Assembly: GCA_963555705.1 (NCBI GenBank)
Contig: OY743169.1
Span: forward strand, 49,962,124 to 50,026,123
Direction: 5' to 3'
Source of the DNA: Ligustrum vulgare
Lineage: Eukaryota; Streptophyta; Magnoliopsida; Lamiales; Oleaceae
Length of the DNA: 64,000 nucleotides
Positions 35,801 to 45,630 of the stretch are shown one piece after another (positions within the stretch are counted from its first letter, which is position 1; each line of letters opens with the position of its first letter). Under the pieces are notes generated by a model. That model saw only the letters and a program-made list of their open reading frames with translations, did not search any database and had not been told where the DNA came from. The translations under genes were made by a program, and so were the position numbers.

Positions 35801-38800
35801 GGACTGATCGCGTGGTTATACCGTTTACATACAATGTTCATCTTTCAACATTGTTAAGCCCTCCTTAATTTAACCTCAAGTCTTTCAGCTTTCGATTAGA
35901 TCAATTTAGTCACCTAACTTCTGATTTCTTCCAGTTAGGTCATTTTTGGCCTCAATCGACTTCATGCACTTCCCATGTATATAATTTAACATCCATTATA
36001 TCATCCATTTGCTTTTTATTCACTTAATTGCTTCATTATTTCGACTTTGGGATAATTTATGAAATATATACAAATATAAAAGAAATCAATAGCATTTATT
36101 CTAAAATAACAATATAATATCCTAATTTTAGCATGTAAATAAGTGTATAAAAACACACTTATCAGTTACAATGATGGAACATGAAAAAAACTTTGCAACA
36201 GTTAATGTAATGCTGTCATTTAAATACACAAGTTTTAGAAGATTTTCACACATTTTCTAAATGAATTACGACATGTGCTATTGTGGCTTAGTGTTATATC
36301 TTGAGATTTGATACAAGTTGTTTATTCAAGACACCCGGATGTTCTGATATAGAAGTGTCAATGCACTGATACTGAATGATTATGCATTTAGGACTCCGTA
36401 AGTACAGTTTGAAAAATCACCAAATAATTATAGTATAATTTTTAATAGATATATACACATATATATCAATGACCATTATGTTCTTTCTTTCATGTGTTGT
36501 GGCATCTAATAGGTAGTTAATGGATTGCTCAACAGGGAGGATTGGGATGCTGCTATCAAGATTCCTCTTGGAGTAATACCTGCAGGTTCAAATAACCTAT
36601 TTTAATTTTCTATTATCTCTGAAATTGATTTTTTTATTTTTTTGGCTGACTTGAAATAGAAAAAAAGGCTTTTGATACCCAGGTCAATATACATTTTGCT
36701 TTTAGGAATGCAAGACTTTTTGTAAAAAAAAAAAAAGGTAGAAGGCCAGTATCCAATTTATGACTTCCTCCATCTCCATCCCGTAAAGATAAGTTTGTTT
36801 ATTTTTTTTCACACAGGTTAAGAAAATATGATTAATATAGTTGAAAATATTATTTTTTCTTACAATTTTAATAATATATATAACTACATTATATGATGGT
36901 TTAATGGAATTAGTATATATTTGTTGATTACAAGATACATTAAATAGAGGCATATTAGAAAACCAAAAAATATCTATACTTTCAATAAGAAAAGTGACCT
37001 ATAATATGGGACAAATGATTTCTTTGTGGGATGGAGGGAGTAGTTACAACAATCCCAATGAGTGGTCTTGCTCTACTTGTTACTATATTTTTTACTTATT
37101 CATTTATTTAATTATTTATTTCACTAACTATTTGAGCATGAGAAATGCAACCTGACATGTTTCCGGACATAGGAACTGGAAATGGCATGATAAAGTCTCT
37201 TCTAGATTCAGTTGGTCAACCTTGTGCAGCATTTAATGCTACTCTTGCTGTTATTCGAGGTATGCCATCTGCTTATGTCCCTTCTTTATCGATTTTTCCT
37301 ACCTTCTGTTTTATTATTAATATTAGCATCTGTTTTATTGGAGATAAATTTAATGTAAGAAAATTTTATCTACATGCTTTCAAATTTGCAGGGTATAAGC
37401 GTTTGTTGGATGTAGCTACTGTATCACAAGGAGATAACAGATATTTTAGCGTGTTGATGCTCGCGTGGGGTATTAAAAAAGTTTCAATTCTAATACTGGT
37501 CATAGAGAAAGAACCAACTTTCTCTTCATAAGTTCCTGTTAATAATTTCTGAGAAGAAATTCGCTGTAGCACAGACTTATGAGGCATTACTGCAGGTCTT
37601 GTTGCTGATATTGACATTGAGTCTGAAAAATACAGGTGGATGGGGAGTGCTCGGATAGATTTCTATGTGAGGTTTACGACATTAATTCTTTTCAAAGTTA
37701 TATTAGATTCTTATGTTAAACATCAGTGAATAGTTATTGATCTATATAATCACATGTTGGTAAGTGTATACTACAATATAATTTACTGACCTAAAACCAT
37801 TGATGTAAAACCAGCAAACATAAGTGCCCTCTGTTGAAAAGGCAGTATTAATTTTTCTATCGAAGGCTTTACTTCAATGTTTATTCTTCTAAGCAGTTAA
37901 GCCATCGCTGTTGCAGGCGCTTCAGCGAATATTTGGCCTGAGAAAGTACAATGGAAATATAATTTTTGTGCCCGCTTCCGGCTATGAAACTTATGGAGAA
38001 CCACTCGACTATGCAGATGATATCATTGTTAAAATTGAAAGTGAAAGTAATTCTGATAAAGAACCCACCAGGACTCAACAGTATGGTTATCATGGTCCTC
38101 ATGTTGATATAAAAAGTTTAAACTGGCACAAGATCAATGGCCCTTTTGTTTCAATCTGGCTTCATAATGTACCTTGGGGAGGTGAAGATGCTATGGCAGC
38201 ACCTGATGCTGAGGTTTGTTCAATTTCTTGTATCTCAAATATTCTTTCTGGTTTATGAATCTAAACTACTATTTTGTGAGGTATGCTAATTGGATTTGTG
38301 GTAGAAGCACAAAAGAGATTTTCTTGGCTGGCAAAGGAGTGGTACATCATTCAGTTCATAAGCTACATCAATTTACAGAATTTCTCCCCTATGGGAACTT
38401 TTTAAAAACAAAATGTTTATATGGCCATTCTGGTTGTGCATTGCGCCTTTTTAAATCTCTTTCTAGCTGCAGTTTATTCACTTCTCTATGCTTCTTTTCC
38501 GTATTTGCAACCAATCATTTTCCCTTGGAAGAATCCTTTAAGACTTAATACTCATTTGCAATTTCTTTTACCCTCTTTGTTTTGTTATTGGTTCTGGGAT
38601 ATATGGCTAAGTGCTTCTGAAGTGAGAAGGATAACGGTGAATTTTGTACTCAAAATAGAGGAGGCTATGAGTCCTTAAACAAAACTTAACATGAGCGCTC
38701 TTGGGAATAAGACTTGGTTTGTTGCTGTTGAATGTTGATACTTTTTCCGTGATTGATCTGCAGTTTTCGGATGGATGTTTGGACTTGATTATGATAAAGG

Positions 38801-41800
38801 ACTGTCCAAAGTTATCCTTGCTGAAGATAATGACTGAGTTGAGCAATGGAGGCCATGTCAAATCGCCATACGTATCTTACCTCAAGGTGCCTCAATCATT
38901 CTAATCACAATATCAATTTCCATTCATTGCTGCTAATATTTAGTGTATTCTAGCTATGCAATTTTTTATAGTGTATATATGAGGTTTAATTACATGATTG
39001 GTCATTGAACTTTATGAAAGGTTTTTAGGGGGTCACTGAATTTCAAAAGTTTGCCTACTTATTGAGCTTTACAAAATGTAATCTCATCCATCACTAGTGA
39101 TTAACATGGAAACTTTTGGGAAGTTTAGTGACTAATGGGAAAACTTTATAAGTTCAGTGATCAATGGGGAATCCTTTGAAGTTTGATTAACAAGGGGATT
39201 TTTGAAGTTCTGTGATTTCCTGAAAACTTCACGCAAAGTTTAGTAACTAATCAGATAATTAACTCCTATTTTTATCAATTTTCACGTTTTTTTAGTCTTT
39301 TCGTTCTTGTGTACTACCGTATTATTTTATTCTCTTTAGCATCGCCAAATTTAGAAGAAGAAATTCTTTATCTTGGGGGGTAACTGAGAAGGTGTCAATC
39401 TCTCTAAGATCAAAGTGGTAAACAGGTAGCCAAAAGGGAAGTGAAACCAGCAAAAGCATCATTGCTTGAATTCGAGGGCTCGCACCTATGTAACTAAATT
39501 GATTTTGAGTCTTAACAATTTGTTATAATCTCCTTTTTAGTTAACTCTTATAGGTCTGTGATAGATTCATGCTCTGCTTTAGCTGTGAGTGTCTATGATG
39601 TTAAAGAGGTCAGCAGACAACCTTGTCGGTTACCCCAATATAAAAATTATTCTTTTTTCTAAGTTTTATTAATGTTAGAGAGGGTAAAATGGGTAAATTT
39701 ATGGTGTAGGAGTACAAAAAAAAGAAAGTAAAAGACTAAAAAATATAAATATTGATAAAACTGAGGTTAATTACATGATTGGTCAAGGGGACTTCTTTGC
39801 CCCGTAAACCCGACATTCATAGTTAGCCCTCTAACTTCGATGCACTATACTTTGCATTAGGTTTTCAGGTGTCACTGAACTTTGTGTAAAGTTTCTAGGT
39901 GGTTACTAAGCTTCAAAAGTTTTCGTACTAGTCACTGAACTTCACTTACATGATTGGTCATTGAACTTTAAGAAATGTTTCCATGGGGTTACTGAATATC
40001 AAAAGTTTTCCCGTTGGTCACTGAACTTTATAAAATATAATTATATTCATCCCTCGGTATCTAATGAGATTACATTTTGTAAATTTCAGTAACTAGCGAG
40101 GAAAATTTTGAAGTTCGGTGACCTTTGAAAACATTTTGCATAGTTTAATGACTAATCATGTTATTAATCCGTGTATACGATCATGCTTAGGAGGTGAAGT
40201 TTTTTTATTTTAAGTAACGTTCATTCGTGCATAACTAAACCTACTATCATCATACCTTTTATTTTATTATATTTCTAATCACTCTCAACTCAACTTTCAT
40301 TATGTTTTGCTGAGCTTAGAAAAAAAAAGGGATGGTAAAGCTACTTCGAAGTAATACTTTTGTTTCCAATGTTTTAAATAAGTTTTCGGTTTTTTACTAT
40401 AGAGCTTGAAAGTTATTTCAGTTGTATATTAAAAGAGTGGATGAAATGTTACTATTCATTCTCTGTTATGGTTTTACGCTACTTTTGTACAAAAGAGTAG
40501 ATGGGAGGGTTAGTATTCATTTTGTGTTATGTTGACACTACTACTAACAAAAAAAGAAAGAAAAAGAAAGTCGCTTTGCGGGCTGCCTTGGGAGGGTTAT
40601 TTTTCAGGGAAAAATACATAAACCATGTGATCAAAAACATTTCAAAATTAAAGAATATAGTTTAAAAGTTACTAAATAATAATAATAATAATAATTAATA
40701 TATTAAAAAAATTCATCCCATCCCACTTCACCCCAATCCAACCCTCCATATTTGTATGTATCAACAGTCACTATCACCACGATGCCACCACCATCGCCGC
40801 CACCACTACCGTCTCCGTTGTCACTACCACCCGTATCTCCAATCACCATGAAAAAACCCACTGTCACCGTTCACCATCACATTCACAGCTTCACTATAAC
40901 TTTCGAAGCTTCGATGCAAAACCGCCGCTACCACCACCACCACCACTATCACCTTTGTCATCTTCATCACCAGAACCACCACCCCCACAACCATTTTCAA
41001 CGCACCACAACCACCACCACAGTAATAATCGTTATTTCACCAATTAAACCATAAAAAATTTGCAGTCTATTTTCAGAATTGAGAATCCAGAAGATCGGAA
41101 ACATTTTTGAAAAGTGACGTGTGACTTAATGCGACCTGTGACAAGAACATTTGAAGTGTGACCTAAAACATAATGAATCAAACGGGTTGTGACCTGAAGA
41201 TTTTTCAAGTGTGATCTCTAACTTAATGCATCAATGTGACCGTGGCCTGAACATTTGATGTGTAACACGTGACATAAAGCATCAAAAAACCATGACTTGA
41301 ATATTTGAAGTGTGAACAATGATATAATGCATCCAACAGGTTGTAGCTTGAACATTTTTGAAGTGTGACACGTGACTTAATGCATGAAATGTGTCTTGTG
41401 GTCTAAGCATTTTAAGTGTGACCTATGAAGTAATGCATCAAATGAGTTGTGACCTAAGCATTTGAAGTGTGATATGTGACATAATGCTTCGTGACTTGAG
41501 TATTTTTGAAGTGTGACCTTTCACTTAATTAATCAAATGTGTTAGTTACCTGTGACCTAAATGCATCAAATGCGACTTGGTACCTAATACATCAAATGTG
41601 ACTTGAATGTTATCTTATGACCTGTGACTTATAACATGTGATATGTGACTTATAACCTGTGACCTATAACAACATACAAACCACCACCACCATCGTAACA
41701 CATAGCCAATACTGTAGCACACAAAACGACCACCACCACTATCCCGTGATGTGACCTTAAAGTGCAACATGTAATGCAGTCACCACCACCCGCACCATCC

Positions 41801-43635
41801 ACTACCTCCGGCACAAATCGCTAGTAACAACTATTGCTGCACAACCTAGCATAATAGTCTCCGCAACCCAACAACATCAATGCCACCGTCGCCATCGCAC
41901 AACCACCAACTTACCATCACCACCACCACCACCACATCAACCACCACTACTAACACATTCCACTGCCAAAATAGACACCCCCAACGTCAATCCCACACCA
42001 CAATGGCCGATAAACGCCCTACAATGGCTGAGGTGACACAAAATCGAGAGCTCAGTGTTTTCTCTTGGAATAATGTCGAAATCTGGTGATTATGACTACC
42101 TACAGATATTAAGCTTTCCACTTCAAGTGTTGAAATTCAACTACCCCATCAAAGCCACAATGTTCGGAGATTGCATCAGTATGATGATTTGAATTAATTT
42201 GGGGGTCGTCATACTTGGCTTGGTTTGCTTTCTCTGGCTTGAAGTCAAAGAACTACCATCACCGCCACACGAACCACCACTACTATCGCTAGCCCACTAC
42301 CCCCATCACTGCATAACCATCACCATCGCACATTACATCACAACGACATCACACAACCACACCACATACCCAAAAATATGAAGAAATTCAGAGTAGAAAC
42401 AATTCCACGGTAATGCTTGCTGCAACGTTAGCGGCGGAGCACCACATATATGCTTTTGCAACGGCACCTCTGTGGTTGCATCAACGAGCGTCACTACACA
42501 GTTGAGGCGAGGGCGCGGTGTCGGTGCAACAGTTCGAGTGTTGGTTTGTGTGTGTGTGTGTGTGTGGTTGGAAGAGGGTTGTTTTGGGGAGAAATCTATT
42601 TGGACGTCCATGAGTTGTGGTGATTGCGTTGGGTGGGTAGGTAGGTTGGTTTTTTTTTTGGAGAAATCAATTTGGAACGGTCGGTAGGTAGGCGGATTTG
42701 GGGAGAAATCAATTTGGAACATATACTGACTGAGAGTTTGGGGTGATTGTTGGGTGGGTAGGTATGGTGTAGGTTATTGAATTATTATATTATTAATTAA
42801 TATTTTAAAAAGAATTAGCACCTGAATGATGTATTATAAACTTTTAAACATTATGTTTGAATTGTTAACTTTAAATACGCATTCACATGTAATTACCACT
42901 ATTTTTCATACATTAATATTTTAACTCACGTCCGCCAATAAAGCACCGAAAAAATTTCAAAATCTCTAGTAAAAAAAAAAAAAAAAAAAAATTCAATATC
43001 AAACTAACTCCTCAATCTATAAATTATCAATTGAGTCTTTAATCAATTCATAATGAAAACTCAAAAAAATCAATTTCCCAAGTTCCCAAACCACTTTTTA
43101 ACAACATTTTACCTAGAAAACCTAAATAAATCAATTTAAATTGAAATAATGAGCCGCCGAACGGAGGCACATTTATTTTAAACACATGTTCAAATGATGT
43201 TTTATGAAGCCAGTATTCTAAAATAAGTGAAATATTTTTTTCTAACTTGGACCATTGGAAAATTTCATTTACTTGTAAGTGAACTTTTTCAGCTTAGCCA
43301 GACATGCTCTTTTATTAATAAAAAAATATTAGGACTGTGAAGCGATGCAGGCAAGTGAACTTTAGCTTGTTGCCTTGTTTCATTAACAATATGTTTGAAC
43401 GTGTACATAATCATTGACTTTTAACTTCTGAAATTGATCACAGGTGAAGGCTTTCGTCTTGCAGCCTGGGTCCCGAACTGAGAACCCAGCCAAGGATGGG
43501 ATCATCGATGTAGATGGTGAGGTTCTGGCCAGAGGCAAAGGAACATACAAGTGTGACCAGAAGACCTTGATGGCTTATGACAAACTGCTCATTAAAGTGG
43601 ATCAGGGGCTGGCTACTGTATTTTCACCAATTTAA
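32842..43635 (+). CDS. SPHK1: Sphingosine kinase (10 exons, 485 aa)
   Basis: The product would phosphorylate long-chain sphingoid bases (sphingosine, phytosphingosine) with ATP; in plants the products act in ABA and guard-cell signalling. Exons: 32842-33154, 33267-33389, 33490-33590, 36513-36585, 37173-37259, 37392-37469, 37596-37666, 37917-38213, 38764-38886, 43444-43635. All joins are GT-AG and keep frame, giving 1458 nt, about the length known for Arabidopsis SPHK1. Diacylglycerol-kinase-fold motifs: VNPYGGKKSA at residues 114-123, the SGDG nucleotide loop at 172-175, GTGNG at 204-208, GSARIDFY closing exon 7, and D-G-E at 446-448 near the C-terminus. The N-terminal 100 residues match the plant-specific extension. 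No stop or frameshift was seen. Introns 3 and 9 are swollen by transposons. Confidence 0.93.
33941..36164 (-). mobile_element. Solo LTR in SPHK1 intron 3, TGATAAGTGT family, copy 2
   Basis: It is flanked by GTTAC on both sides (33936-33940, 36165-36169). On the minus strand it starts TGATAAGTGTGTTTTTATAC, like the copies at 18051 and 55865, and ends with the degenerate CACTCGCGAT motif. TATA on the minus strand is at 35722-35711 (CCTATATATATT), with one CG box at 35805-35815. A hAT fragment is nested inside, which explains the extra length compared with the 1.5-1.8 kb siblings. Confidence 0.8.
34226..35270 (-). pseudogene. hAT transposase fragment nested in the solo LTR
   Basis: Minus-strand translation of 35110-34900 gives an AIRVLGLTCSSSACERSWSTF-like segment, the hAT C-terminal dimerisation region (CERxWSTF). 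34655-34490 encodes an acidic tail rich in Glu/Asp/Ser with an internal stop. Splits between these pieces look like introns. The left edge may be the TTTAAAAAGGTGGAACTAAG text at about 34226. The right edge is uncertain. Only the 3' part of a transposase is present. Confidence 0.6.
36586..37172 (+). other. SPHK1 intron 4
   Basis: A 587-bp AT-rich GT-AG intron with no separate feature recognised. Confidence 0.7.
38985..40175. repeat. Inverted repeats in SPHK1 intron 9
   Basis: Segments 38985-39262 and 39766-40170 both begin GAGGTT(T)AATTACATGATTGGTCA and end with its inverse (AATCATGTTATTAATCC type), each rich in GGTCACTGAACTTT in both orientations. The stretch 39263-39310 is an inverse match of 39706-39760 (TAAAAGACTAAAAAA against TTTTTTTAGTCTTTTCG). 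These look like one or two foldback MITEs with a 400-bp non-repeated centre. Confidence 0.55.
40700..42770. repeat. Low-complexity island in SPHK1 intron 9
   Basis: The order is CCCATCCC and CCACCACCG text (40715-41050), TGTGACC repeats (41105-41670), CCACCACCA again (41680-42010 and 42240-42370), and GGGTGGGTAGG text (42600-42770), with a (GT)n tract at about 42545-42566. AT-rich ends are similar in inverse orientation (TTAATATATTAAAA at the left, ATTAATATTTTAAAA at the right). The words match those of the large element at 6.5-16 kb, so it may be a smaller relative. His/Thr/Pro-rich frames here are compositional. Confidence 0.5.
42771..43443 (+). other. 3' part of SPHK1 intron 9
   Basis: Contains a poly-A tract near 42970 and a Tourist-like MITE remnant at about 43085-43170 (core TTTTTAACAACATTTTACCTAG, end GCCGCCGAACGG). 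It ends at the acceptor ATCACAG|GTGAAGG. Confidence 0.45.
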
Positions 43636-44569
43636 CATTTTGGATCAGCTTATCGTGCAATTGACTTGTACTTTGATTATTTTCTCCTGTTTGAGATGAG
43701 ATAAATAGACGAATCATTTTTTTTTTTAATAGAAGAGATGATGAATATAGAGGAGAGAAAAGAAGAAGATCAAGAAAGCAATTTTTCTGCATTGTAATTG
43801 TTTTATAATGATTTTTACTTGTGACGTGATTTTCTATGCTTAGTGAATGAAGTTTGAAGTTATATTAATCAAAGTTCAGTTTGATTTCTTGCATTTGAAA
43901 CTATTCTCGTCAAGCTATTTTTATCTATAGCAAGAATTGATTTGTGGATAAGGGTGCAATACTTCGCAAGTTAATCTCCGGTTTGTATAGTACTTAATCT
44001 TTTATCAGATGGGCAAATTAGACTCATTCATTCTTTTATATTTAAAATTTTTAAAATCAATTGTCTGATAAAAAATTATAGAAATCAGGTATCAATTTAA
44101 AAATCTTAATTAACTCCATATTAGCACCCCACTTCTTCTCTAGGTATCAGCAGCTTCTAGAGCGAAAGCATCTCCTACCATATAAAGGAAGGCTCAATCT
44201 GCATAGTATCTATGGCTATTGAAATTCGACCACTTATTTACGAAATAGAGGTTACGAATTCATTGAAACAAATAGGAATATTCACATTTCTTCACTGCCT
44301 CACAGAACTAGGTTTGAAGCATGAGGAAAAGTTTCTCCATTTGAAGATACATAAATCCTTCCTGCTTGAGAGATCATGGAACTAGAAATTCTTTTGAAGA
44401 TAGCGAATCACGAATACCCATTTCAGATTGCAATAGGATATCTTAAGAGGTTCCAATTTGAATTGGGTATTCGTGATAGGATATCTTAAGAGGTACTTGA
44501 TGCCCTCAGGGCATATCTCCCAGTGATAAATGGGAGGGCAGGAAACTGGCTCAGCATAATCTGGTGCAG
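43636..44569. other. SPHK1 3' flank, with an unassigned 57-codon ORF
   Basis: The 3' UTR is presumed in the first few hundred bases, with no sure poly-A signal. A short plus-strand frame at 44212-44385 (57 aa, begins MAIEIRPLIYEIEV) has TATATAAAGG about 35 bp upstream, but no family is recognised. At 44407-44476 an inverted repeat (CACGAATACCCA and TGGGTATTCGTG) and a direct repeat (AGGATATCTTAAGAGG) overlap. Confidence 0.3.
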
Positions 44570-44574
44570 GGTTC

Positions 44575-45504
44575 TGTTGGATATTGATTAATAAATCAAG
44601 AATTGAAAATCGATCAAAGTGACTTCGTGTCGACTTTGGCCAAATACTCAAAAGCTCGACTCAATCCGTTTAGGCAAAATTGTTTGCCACTTCTCCGCTT
44701 CGGGGTGCACAAACGGGGATCGACCTGTCCGGTCAGGTCGCGGGGGGTCGAGGGGGCAGCGCCCCCCGTGGGGGCTCAGGGGCAACGCCCCCGAAAGAGA
44801 ATTTTGATTTCTTTGCATGTATTGAAGGATATATTTGGCATTTCGAAAATCAATATCGGATGAATGAGAAATTACGAAAAATGACGAAAATCAGGTCAAA
44901 ATATTTGACCGTGCGACCGCATGGTTGGGAAATCGTGCAATCACACGTCAAATAATTTTTCGGTTTTTTTGAGTAAAACCGTGCGACCGCACGGTTGTCC
45001 TACCACAAGGCACCTTTTCATAAATGTGCATTGTTTGAAAATGGTGCATGGTTTGGGCCTCAACTATTTCGTCCACACCCTTTTATGATCTATATATAGG
45101 ACCCTTTGGGTGTCCTATTCCTCACATTTTTGATATGCAAAACATCTCTCATTCTCATTTCTCTCCAAAATCAAAATCATTTCATTTGTTTTGATATTCT
45201 TTCATTTCATCCTTGGAGTACGTAAGCCTAAATTTGGTTCGTTGTACTTGTGTTTTGAAGTGCTACAAACACAAGTGAAACCGTTGTATCTTGGGAGTCG
45301 ATTACCGGAATCCGTAGGCACCGTTGCGGGACAAATTCGACTTAAGGACAAAGAGTCCAACTCTTGCCTCGGCTTTGTCCCTTATTTTCTTCTTCTTCTT
45401 ATTTGTGTTTTTCTTTGCCGTTACTCTGTCTAATATTCGGCAAGGATTTACAAACCATCATTATACTTATTTTGGCATCACTATTCACAAAATTCCATCC
45501 AACA
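44575..45504 (+). repeat. 5' LTR of the copia element
   Basis: TATA box at 45091-45099 (CTATATATAGG). CG-rich near-palindromes CCGTGCGACCGCATGG (44909-44924) and CCGTGCGACCGCACGG (44979-44994) lie upstream; the nearer one is about 97 bp from the TATA box. A GC-rich block (GGGGGTCGAGGGGG, GCGCCCCC) lies at 44738-44795. Confidence 0.9.
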
Positions 45505-45630
45505 ATCTTAAGTCGAATTTTTTATATATTTTGTGAAAGTGATATTCTTGTTTGGTTAAACTTGTTAAGTTTAACTTCTTCTTCACTTCTATTTTTGTTT
45601 TGGTTGATCTTCTGTTTCACGTAAACATAA

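Noticed and set aside
40752..41054. Pro/Thr/His-rich ORF in SPHK1 intron 9
   Set aside because: Low-complexity CCACCA repeat inside an intron.
44603..44955. Overlapping plus-strand ORFs in the copia LTR
   Set aside because: They lie in U3 upstream of the TATA box and recur at the same place in the 3' LTR with altered frames.
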